The notes under the pieces: generated by a model
Database searches by the model: none
Told to the model about the DNA's origin: nothing
The model's input: only the letters and a program-made list of their open reading frames with translations
Source: Paenibacillus lemnae
Lineage (GTDB): Bacteria; Bacillota; Bacilli; Paenibacillales; Paenibacillaceae
Assembly: GCF_012933385.1 (NCBI RefSeq)
Contig: NZ_JABBPN010000010.1
Location: 100,634 to 164,633 of the forward strand
Direction of reading: 5' to 3'
Length of the DNA: 64,000 bases
Made by a program: the position numbers and the translations under genes
Shown here: one piece after another, positions 1 to 6,261 of the stretch
Position numbering within the stretch: position 1 is the stretch's first letter
Layout of the letters: every line of letters starts with the position of its first letter

Positions 1-468
1 TGACTGAAGAGGGATCGGATAGGAGGGATTGTGACGCAGCGTGTCCAGCACGGTCAGTGCAGCTGAGGCATGAATACTGGTGATCAGCGGAATATGTGCA
101 GGCTTTACTCTTCGTACGGCTGCTGCTGCAAGTACATCCTGGGCATGAATCACGTCATACTGCTCCAAATGATGCGAAGCCAGTGTCAGCTCCAGACAGT
201 ACCGCTCCCACTCTGCATATTTCACCCAATCGTTCCCGACAAGGCCTGGGGCAGATCGAGCGTTCAGTTTAAGATCCAGCAGCTTTTTAAAATGTGTCTT
301 GGCAATCCGGTCATCCTGTCCAATCTGATGAAACGCATCCAGTCCGTCCCCTATGATATCCACTTCGTGACCGGCTTGCTCCAATCCGTATTTCACCTGC
401 TGCATATACCTCCACAAACCGCCAACAAATGGAATTTGAAAATAAGTGACCAGCAGCACTTTCACCAT
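1..468 (-). CDS. Glycosyltransferase family 4, N-terminal part (cut by window edge)
   Basis: The reading frame is open from the window edge to an ATG at 468 and gives 156 residues starting MVKVLLVTYFQIPFVGGLWR. The 'PFVGGLWRYMQQ' stretch followed by 'LEQAGHEVDII' is the nucleotide-sugar glycosyltransferase (GT-B fold, GT4) N-terminal signature. The later 'YDVIHAQDVLAAAAV' and 'PLITSIHA' are the conserved strand/helix elements after it. The donor-binding C-terminal half is outside the window. A GGAGGG ribosome site ends about 9 nt before the ATG; an in-frame GTG two codons upstream is too close to it. GT4 enzymes transfer activated sugars to glycans, lipids or metabolites; the acceptor cannot be told from this half. 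Confidence 0.8.
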   Translation of the reverse strand, partial: MVKVLLVTYFQIPFVGGLWRYMQQVKYGLEQAGHEVDIIGDGLDAFHQIGQDDRIAKTHFKKLLDLKLNARSAPGLVGNDWVKYAEWERYCLELTLASHHLEQYDVIHAQDVLAAAAVRRVKPAHIPLITSIHASAALTVLDTLRHNPSYPIPLQS

Positions 469-592
469 ATTCACGCTCCCTCCTGGTCCAGCAGCAATTC
501 TCACAAATCTTTTGAATAAAATAGTATATTCCTGCAGGTTTGCTGACGAGCAGGCAGAAGACACTCGAAGAACGCACATTTTCTAGCAGAAT

Positions 593-625
593 CAAGAAAA
601 AGAGACTCCATTAAGGAATCTCTTT
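593..625 (-). terminator. Rho-independent terminator after the STM3941-like gene
   Basis: Arms at 599-609 and 615-625 pair over 11 bp with one mismatch and a 5-nt loop. Read on the minus strand the hairpin is followed by TTTTTCTTG. It closes the minus-strand operon that runs from 2633 to 634. Confidence 0.7.
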
Positions 626-633
626 GTTCTGTC

Positions 634-1188
634 TTATGAACTTGAATCGGGTTTCATGGGTTTGGCGGTTTTCCACCTTTTCAGGATGATCAGATACACT
701 TTGTCCAGGTTCTCAGAAATGGCTGACCCTGAAATATTAACCTCTGCCGATACCATGCCTTTGTTGGCACGCATCAACAGCTTCTTAAACCCCTTTTGCT
801 GTGATAAAAAAGCATCCGGGTTAAGCAGCTTGATCCCGATCATCCGCTGGTTCATCATCTCATACAGTGTGACATCCTCAATCTCATGCCAACGAATCAG
901 ACCGCCTTCCACATACGATGAATGATCCGTAATACCTTCTTCGTTAATGATTAAAGCTGGCTTTCGGTTTACAGCTCGTGCGATAAGATAAATCAGACAC
1001 AGTCCGAAAAAAAGAATTGTTACTGCACCGATAATTGTAATTATCATAGAGGATTCTTCTTCTGACATGCCGGAATACATCATAGCCACTCCCGCAAGGA
1101 CGAAAAGAAGTGCAAACAAAATCAATTTACCGCTCTTATTATAAATAACCAATTCTTCACTTGTATGCATTGGGGTCTTGTCATTCAA
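634..1188 (-). CDS. STM3941-family membrane protein, unknown function
   Basis: 184 residues. Two hydrophobic segments lie near residues 21-41 and 48-70, followed by a soluble domain with 'PALIINEEGITDHSS' and 'IRWHEIEDV', the pattern that marks the poorly understood STM3941/YcxB-like group (a PH-like fold is usual after such a two-helix hairpin). The start is a TTG at 1188, supported by AGGAGG 8 nt upstream. It is the last gene of a three-gene operon after the epimerase at 1242-2141, with a terminator directly downstream. No catalytic residues are evident. The family name comes from recognised sequence features; its biochemical role is not known to me. Confidence 0.7.
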   Translation of the reverse strand: MNDKTPMHTSEELVIYNKSGKLILFALLFVLAGVAMMYSGMSEEESSMIITIIGAVTILFFGLCLIYLIARAVNRKPALIINEEGITDHSSYVEGGLIRWHEIEDVTLYEMMNQRMIGIKLLNPDAFLSQQKGFKKLLMRANKGMVSAEVNISGSAISENLDKVYLIILKRWKTAKPMKPDSSS

Positions 1189-1241
1189 TGCAAACGCCTC
1201 CTATTGTCGTCATTCCTGGATGTGGTTGTACCTTTAAGATG

Positions 1242-2141
1242 TTACCTGCTGCGATCCGCCTGTACAATATGCTGCAAGGCTTCGCGAAGTTTATCATGCT
1301 TGAAATGGTATCCTTCCTGCTGCAGGCGTTCAGGAATAACCCAGCGGCTCTTCAGCACAAGCTCTGTCTCAGTTTTAATAAAGACGGCTCCCATTTCCAG
1401 CATCCATTTCGGCGAAGGAAGGCCAACCGGCCTGTGCAGAATGCTGCGCAGCTGGGCCATCAGCTCACGGTTGGTCACCGGCTGTGGAGAAGCACAGTTG
1501 AATACACCGCTCAGATCCTCCCGATCACGGAGAAACAGAATGATGCCCAGTACATCTTCAATGTGAATCCAGCTGAACATCTGGTCTCCCGGGCCTTGAT
1601 GTCCGCCCAGGCCAAACCGCACCAGATTCTGCATGGGGGTCATGACACCCCCTCCGGGACCCAGGACGATGGATATCCGGAGCGCGGCCTGCCTGGTGTA
1701 CGGCAGCTGGAATTGAAAGAAGGTCTCTTCCCATTTCTTCGCCACTTCCACACTAAAGCCTGAGCCGATCTCACCCGACTGTTCCGTCATGGGCCGGTCT
1801 TGTGCATGCCGATAAATGGTTGCTGTACTGGAGTTGAGCCACAAGACTGGAGGCTTCGCACAAGCCAGAACGGCTTCGCCTAAAATCTGAGTCGTCTCCG
1901 TGCGGGAATCGAAAATCTCCTGTTTATTCCTCTCATTATATCGGCAGTTCACCGATTTACCCGCCAGATTGATAAGCATTTCCGCACCTTCAAGCGCTTG
2001 GATGATGTTATCACGATCCTGCCAGGAAACATGCTGCTTCTGTCTGGAGATGATGATAACTTCGTATCCTAAGCGGGACAATTCATTTTCCAGATAGGAT
2101 CCGATAAACCCGGTTCCCCCTGCAAGCACTGCTTTTTTCAT
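1242..2141 (-). CDS. TIGR01777-family NAD(P)-dependent epimerase/oxidoreductase (SDR39U1/YfcH type)
   Basis: 299 residues, the normal family length. The N-terminus carries the Rossmann signature GGTGFIG (residues 8-14), with 'LINLAGKSVNCRY' and 'RTETTQILGEAV' typical of the atypical SDR subgroup U. The C-terminal 'RWVIPERLQQEGYHFKHDKLREALQHI' region matches the DUF1731 tail of the family, which supports this family over other epimerases. The substrate is unknown; the family is linked in other bacteria to division or stress but without a settled reaction. It lies 18 nt after the zinc-ribbon gene and is probably co-transcribed with it; its own ribosome site (GGGTGG) is weak, which fits translational coupling. 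Confidence 0.88.
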   Translation of the reverse strand: MKKAVLAGGTGFIGSYLENELSRLGYEVIIISRQKQHVSWQDRDNIIQALEGAEMLINLAGKSVNCRYNERNKQEIFDSRTETTQILGEAVLACAKPPVLWLNSSTATIYRHAQDRPMTEQSGEIGSGFSVEVAKKWEETFFQFQLPYTRQAALRISIVLGPGGGVMTPMQNLVRFGLGGHQGPGDQMFSWIHIEDVLGIILFLRDREDLSGVFNCASPQPVTNRELMAQLRSILHRPVGLPSPKWMLEMGAVFIKTETELVLKSRWVIPERLQQEGYHFKHDKLREALQHIVQADRSR

Positions 2142-2159
2142 GATTGATTGAGACCACCC

Positions 2160-2633
2160 TTATGTAAAAATAAAAAACAATATAATCTGAATAACCAGGA
2201 TCGCTAACCCTAGAAACAGCAGCATTTTCCCGCTATCCCGCTTATCCTGGTCATCGTTAAAGGAGGCAACTCCGCCAATGATCAGTCCGGTGATCGGTAT
2301 TAATATTGTTGAGATCATGATCAGCGTCATCGCTGTGTTATCCGGTACAGGAGGAAGTACCTCAATATGATGGTTATGAGATTCACGGCCAGCTGCTCTC
2401 GACGCCAAGGTTCCACAGTATTTGCACTTCATTGCCCCTTCTTCCAGCGGCTCCCGGCAGTGGCTGCACACCTTAGAGGTTCTACGAGAACCGTAAAGAG
2501 ATGTGTCCATCTCCTTATCCGCATTAAGCGTGCCTTGAAGTGAGGCTTGCTTTAGCGATGTGCCGCAGACGATGCAGATGACGGCATGTTCCTTGTTCCC
2601 TTCTCCGCAGGAAGGACATATTTTGACGGCCAT
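2160..2633 (-). CDS. Zinc-ribbon membrane protein, unknown function
   Basis: 157 residues from an ATG at 2633, chosen because AAAGGAG sits about 8 nt upstream; a longer frame upstream has no ribosome site. Two CxxC...CxxC knuckles are visible: 'CPSCGEGN...CIVCG' near the start and 'CSHCREPL...CKYCG' near residues 57-75, the double zinc ribbon arrangement. Two hydrophobic helices follow near residues 104-127 and 136-155, so the ribbons sit on the cytoplasmic side of a small membrane anchor. It is first in the operon leading to the epimerase and the STM3941-like protein. Function unknown. Confidence 0.75.
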   Translation of the reverse strand: MAVKICPSCGEGNKEHAVICIVCGTSLKQASLQGTLNADKEMDTSLYGSRRTSKVCSHCREPLEEGAMKCKYCGTLASRAAGRESHNHHIEVLPPVPDNTAMTLIMISTILIPITGLIIGGVASFNDDQDKRDSGKMLLFLGLAILVIQIILFFIFT

Positions 2634-2696
2634 ATTATAACTCCTTTCTCCCGCTTCCATTATATTAAAGACGCTTAGAAAGAACAAAAGTTACCA

Positions 2697-2786
2697 AAAA
2701 GATGCTGAAACAACAAAACGCACAGGTCGGGCAGCTGCTCCTTACCGGAGAGCCGTCCGCTGTGCGCTGGCTGCAGGGCTGTTGTT
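2697..2786 (-). terminator. Likely terminator of the efflux operon
   Basis: On the minus strand, directly after the MFS stop, nested arms pair: 2780-2786 with 2709-2715 (7 bp) and 2760-2766 with 2719-2725 (CGCACAG/CTGTGCG). The 3' side runs into TTTTGTTGTTT. The loop is long, so confidence is moderate. Confidence 0.5.
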
Positions 2787-2787
2787 C

Positions 2788-4281
2788 TTAATGAACAGGA
2801 CCCTGCGGATTAGACTGATTCGCAACCTGTACTCGCTTGATAAACAAAGCACAGACCAGACCGATCAAGGCAAGAATCAAGGCGAATATAAAAGCATGCT
2901 GGACGCCCGATGTAAACGCAGCCAGCTGTGTTTCACCGCTTTCCGGATTGGCAGCTGTGCTGAGATACCTTGATTGTCCTGCACTCAAAATGCTCACGGC
3001 AAGTGCTGTACCAATCGCGCCGGCTACCTGCTGCAGAGTATTCATAATGGCTGTTCCGTGAGGGTAATACTCCCGCGGCAGCTGATTCAGGCCGTTCGTC
3101 TGAGCAGGCATCATAATCATCGAGATGGCAATCATCATAAAGATGTGCATCGTAACGAGCTGCCAGAGCGGTGTAGATGGTTCGATACGGGTATACAGAA
3201 ACAGTACTGCCGACACGATGACCATGCCCGAAATGACAAGCCATCTTGGACCGAACTTATCAAACAAGCGTCCCATGACCGGGGACAACAACCCGTTCAG
3301 GAGACTGCCCGGAAGCAGCACAAGACCGGCTGTGAGGGCGGTAATGGCAAGTCCCTGCTGCAAATACATCGGCAGGATCAGCATGGATGAGAGCAGCATC
3401 ATCATGCAGATAAAAATGAGCAGCAGCCCGATAGTGAACATCGGATACTTGAAGGTCCGAAGATCCATAACAGGCTGGTCCATCCTCAATTGACGAATAG
3501 CGAAAATGAGCAGTGACACAATGCCAACCGCAAGGGTGATGATGACCACCGGACTGCTCCAGCCTCCCGCACCCTCTCCATGACCGCCAGCACTGCTGAA
3601 TCCATACACAATGCCCCCGAAGCCTAATGTGGATAAGGCGATCGACAATAGATCGATTCTCGGCTTGGTCAGCCTGGAGATGTTGGGCAGAAACAGCAGG
3701 CCGCAGACCAGCGATATGATAAAGAACGGCAGAGAAATCCAGAAAATCCAGTGCCAGCTCAGGTTAGCCAAAATCAAACCCGAGATGGTTGGACCACTCG
3801 CAGGAGCGAACATGATGACCAAACCGATCAGTCCCATAGCCGCTCCACGTTTCTCAATCGGGAAGATCACCAGTATAGTATTGAACATTAAAGGCAGCAG
3901 CAGAGCTGTACCCACTGCCTGAAGCACGCGGGCCGCCAGCAGCATCTCAAAGCTTGGCGCAAGCGCAGCGACCAGTGTGCCTGCGATCGAGAATAACAGG
4001 GATGTGACAAACAGCTGCCGGGTTGTAAACCACTGCAGCAGCAGGCCGGAAACCGGCACGAGAACCCCCAGCACCAGCAGATAACCGGTGGTTAACCATT
4101 GAATGGTTGTCGGACCTACCTCAAGCAAGCCCATCAGCGGGGTTAGTGCGACATTCAGCGCCGTCTCACTGAACAGCCCGATAAATCCGCTGAGCAGCAT
4201 GGCGAATAAAATCGGCACCGCCTTATATATTTGTTGTTCTTGCTGGTCATTACCTGGACCAGCCGGTATGGTAGCTTCCAC
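2788..4281 (-). CDS. MFS multidrug transporter, DHA2 (14-TM, EmrB/QacA/LmrB-like)
   Basis: 497 residues with about 14 hydrophobic helices, the length and topology of drug:H+ antiporter family 2. The motif C stretch 'GLVIMFAPASGPTISGLI' (GxxxGPxxGG-like) and 'WHWIFWISLPFFI' after it are diagnostic for this family. The start is a GTG at 4281 with GGAGG 8-9 nt upstream, one base after the stop of the repressor gene, so the two are translationally linked. In Bacillus the LmrA repressor and LmrB exporter are arranged in the same way. Likely role: proton-driven export of lipophilic drugs or antibiotics when the repressor is released. The substrate range is inference. Confidence 0.9.
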   Translation of the reverse strand: MEATIPAGPGNDQQEQQIYKAVPILFAMLLSGFIGLFSETALNVALTPLMGLLEVGPTTIQWLTTGYLLVLGVLVPVSGLLLQWFTTRQLFVTSLLFSIAGTLVAALAPSFEMLLAARVLQAVGTALLLPLMFNTILVIFPIEKRGAAMGLIGLVIMFAPASGPTISGLILANLSWHWIFWISLPFFIISLVCGLLFLPNISRLTKPRIDLLSIALSTLGFGGIVYGFSSAGGHGEGAGGWSSPVVIITLAVGIVSLLIFAIRQLRMDQPVMDLRTFKYPMFTIGLLLIFICMMMLLSSMLILPMYLQQGLAITALTAGLVLLPGSLLNGLLSPVMGRLFDKFGPRWLVISGMVIVSAVLFLYTRIEPSTPLWQLVTMHIFMMIAISMIMMPAQTNGLNQLPREYYPHGTAIMNTLQQVAGAIGTALAVSILSAGQSRYLSTAANPESGETQLAAFTSGVQHAFIFALILALIGLVCALFIKRVQVANQSNPQGPVH

Positions 4282-4282
4282 G

Positions 4283-4870
4283 TTACTTTCCTCCTAAACT
4301 CTGTTTAATGACAACCGACAAATAATCAGCAGCTGTCAGCAAAGGCTCCTTGCTCTGATTCGTCAAGCTGATAATAAGCGCGCCCTCCATTAAAGAAATG
4401 ACCAGCAGTGCCGTCTCAGCTGCCACCGTGAGAGGTACACCCTCAACGACAAGCTGCTGCTTAATAGCATCCTGCCAGTTCGAGAACACCCGCTGGCAGG
4501 CTGTCCGCAGCTCCAGACTGATACAGGAGGTTTCGACAGCAGCCCAGAAGCTGAATGGCAGGAATCCCGTGAATCCGGCCGCCTCTGCTTCTGAGGCCAA
4601 ATCCACAATGAATTGACGGATCGCATCGCCTGTATTGTCATGTTTATCGAACGTACACTGAAACGCCTGCAAAATCTGCACATTCGCAAGTTCAATGCAG
4701 ACAAGTGCCAATTCCTCTTTGCCACCAGGAAAATAATGATACAAAGATCCCTTAGGCGCCTTACTCTCTTGAACAATCTGATTCAGTCCAGTGGCATGAT
4801 ACCCCTGTGAAAAAAACAGCCTGGCTGCCGTGTTGATGATGACATCTTTTGTATTCGATTTGGCAGACAG
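4283..4870 (-). CDS. TetR/AcrR repressor, LmrA/YxaF-like, apparent CTG start
   Basis: The protein has a TetR HTH (residues about 8-52, 'AARLFFSQGYHATGLNQI', 'APKGSLYHYFPGGKEELA') and an all-helical ligand domain; 'GSLYHYFPGGKEEL' is the hallmark of the LmrA/YxaF branch. A perfect AGGAGGG lies at 4877-4883, and the only start-like codon at a proper distance is CTG at 4868-4870, giving (M)SAKSNTKDVIINTAARLFF, the N-terminal length usual in the family. Upstream in-frame TTG codons lie inside the promoter -35 region, and no ATG, GTG or TTG follows before the HTH. It is first in an operon with the efflux pump and probably represses itself through the site at its own promoter. Confidence 0.85.
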   Translation of the reverse strand: MSAKSNTKDVIINTAARLFFSQGYHATGLNQIVQESKAPKGSLYHYFPGGKEELALVCIELANVQILQAFQCTFDKHDNTGDAIRQFIVDLASEAEAAGFTGFLPFSFWAAVETSCISLELRTACQRVFSNWQDAIKQQLVVEGVPLTVAAETALLVISLMEGALIISLTNQSKEPLLTAADYLSVVIKQSLGGK

Positions 4871-4899
4871 CGAAATCCCTCCTTCATTTCTTTTGCGTG

Positions 4900-4951
4900 A
4901 AATTATAACAATCGGTCTACATAATTTAATCCTAAGACGGAGCAAAGTCAA
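4900..4951 (-). promoter_or_regulatory. Promoter of the repressor/efflux operon with LmrA-type operator
   Basis: A -35 TTGACT (4946-4951) and -10 TAAATT (4923-4928) are separated by 17 bp. Directly downstream of the -10, at 4900-4919, the minus strand reads TAGACCGATTGTTATAATTT, which resembles in outline the AGACC...GT..(C/T)TATAATT boxes described for Bacillus LmrA/YxaF. Its position over the start site fits repression. Confidence 0.65.
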
Positions 4952-5061
4952 TGTTTAATTGGGACTTACACGTCTCCTTTCTTCTTTCACTCAAAATATA
5001 TTGCTGCGATCCAAAAGTTTACTCACTCAAGGGAGAACGGCTGCAGCTATAAGCATACTCA

Positions 5062-5109
5062 AATACACAAAACCAGCAGAGGATTAATCGCCTGCTTGTT
5101 TTGTGTATT
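5062..5109 (-). terminator. Bidirectional-looking terminator after the GNAT gene
   Basis: The outer arms AATACACAAAA (5062-5072) and TTTTGTGTATT (5099-5109) pair perfectly over 11 bp, and inner CAGCAG/CTGCTTG elements extend the stem. It lies between the GNAT stop (5148) and the upstream end of the repressor operon. Otherwise 4952-5147 holds no gene that I can support. Confidence 0.5.
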
Positions 5110-5147
5110 GCAATTCGCTAATACGATGGCTTATTCTTATCCAGATA

Positions 5148-5552
5148 TTACTTCTTCCTAGGGATAACATATGCCTTGTCGGATTTGGTAAAGCCGACCC
5201 GAGGATAATAGTCTACCGCTCCCGGAGCTGATAAGAGTACCAGGGAGCACTCCTCTCCGATAGCGTGTTGAACCCGGGCAATCAGTTCCTTGCCTATGCC
5301 GTGTTTCTGGTACTTCTTATCAACCGCCAGATCCGACAGATAGCAGCAGTAGGCATAGTCGGTTAATCCCCGGGCCACACCCACCATTCTCCCCTCTGCC
5401 CATGCTGTGATCAGTACATCGGACTGATCAATCATTCTCTGTATACGATGAATATCCTCATAAGGTCTTTTGATTCCCGAGTTTTTGAAAACTTCTGCCA
5501 CGTCCCTTGCCTGCTGATCCTTGTCTTCTGAATACTTAATCTGCATCTGCAC
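5148..5552 (-). CDS. GNAT-family N-acetyltransferase
   Basis: 134 residues. The acetyl-CoA binding motif A is visible as 'LSDLAVDKKYQKHGIGKELIARV' (Q/RxxGxG/A core 'QKHGIG'), followed by 'LLSAPGAVDYYPRVGFTKSDKAYVIP', the typical beta5-alpha4-beta6 end of small GNATs. The start is GTG at 5552, 9 nt after GAGGAGG; both the ribosome site and the start lie inside the end of the upstream lipoprotein gene, overlapping it by 17 nt. The acceptor amine is unknown. The two genes are clearly co-transcribed and their translation is probably coupled. Confidence 0.85.
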   Translation of the reverse strand: MQMQIKYSEDKDQQARDVAEVFKNSGIKRPYEDIHRIQRMIDQSDVLITAWAEGRMVGVARGLTDYAYCCYLSDLAVDKKYQKHGIGKELIARVQHAIGEECSLVLLSAPGAVDYYPRVGFTKSDKAYVIPRKK

Positions 5553-6132
5553 TATTTAACGCCTCCTCTTCCTTCTGCAGTTTCTGGATCAGGGATTGAA
5601 TATTTTGAATGCTAATCTCTGTATCTGTCCCATCCAAAGAGGCCCGTCTATTACCTTCATCCTTATCCCGAAGAATCCAGACGCTGAATCCACCCTGGAC
5701 TTGATCATGATCCCATTCCACTGCCGGGCCTTCGATGCCGAATCCAGTCAGCGCTTCTCTGAGGGCGTACAGCGGGTCATGATAACCGATCAGCACTAAT
5801 GGAGAAAATTGCTGTTCTCCTTCATTCAGCCAGTTGGTATCTACGTCCTTCACCATCCTAGAATCAATCCAAATTTCGGTCTCTGCTGTGGACACTTTGC
5901 TCTTCAGGTCATTAAAGCTGTGTACTTTCAAGATTTCAGGATGTGATTCCAAATCCTGCTTCTTCAGCAGTGCTCCGGATTTAGGTGCTAAATAAACTGC
6001 TTGAATAGAAGTAGACTCGTCCTGCTCAGGGACTGAATCACCCACGGACTCACAACCGGTCAGAACCCAAAATATCAACAGAATAACGGTTATCTGCACC
6101 CACCTGGTTCTATTCTTATTTAACATCTGCAC
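5536..6132 (-). CDS. Lipoprotein of unknown function
   Basis: About 198 residues. A type II signal peptide is clear: basic start (MLNKNRTRWVQ), hydrophobic core, and lipobox LTGC, so the mature protein is anchored to the outer face of the membrane. The mature part is acidic and has 'SVSTAETEIWIDSRMV' and 'LVLIGYHDPLYALREALTGFGI', which suggest a small alpha/beta domain, but I do not recognise the family. Starts at TTG 6138, GTG 6132 and ATG 6126 are all in frame; GTG 6132 is 8 nt from GGAGG and is preferred. The gene overlaps the GNAT gene downstream. Confidence 0.7.
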   Translation of the reverse strand: MQMLNKNRTRWVQITVILLIFWVLTGCESVGDSVPEQDESTSIQAVYLAPKSGALLKKQDLESHPEILKVHSFNDLKSKVSTAETEIWIDSRMVKDVDTNWLNEGEQQFSPLVLIGYHDPLYALREALTGFGIEGPAVEWDHDQVQGGFSVWILRDKDEGNRRASLDGTDTEISIQNIQSLIQKLQKEEEALNSADAD

Positions 6133-6207
6133 TTCCAATTCCTCCCTTAATACCGGACCTTACCAAATTTAACGGCTGGAGCCTGAGAAAAGTTACTCCA
6201 ATATGTA

Positions 6208-6244
6208 CAAAAATAAAAAAATGCGTGCCCCTAAAGGCACGCAT
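6208..6244 (-). terminator. Strong rho-independent terminator after the SLH gene
   Basis: A perfect 9-bp stem (6221-6229 with 6236-6244; ATGCGTGCC/GGCACGCAT) with a 6-nt loop is followed on the minus strand by TTTTTTTATTTTTG. It lies 18 nt after the stop of the gene at 6262. Confidence 0.9.
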
Positions 6245-6261
6245 AGTGTGTTAAAACAGCT

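Noticed and set aside
70..519. 149-codon plus-strand frame at the left edge
   Set aside because: Opposite strand carries a clear glycosyltransferase frame with ribosome site.
1161..1763. 200-codon plus-strand frame opposite the epimerase gene
   Set aside because: Antisense shadow of a well supported gene, with no ribosome site and no recognisable domain.
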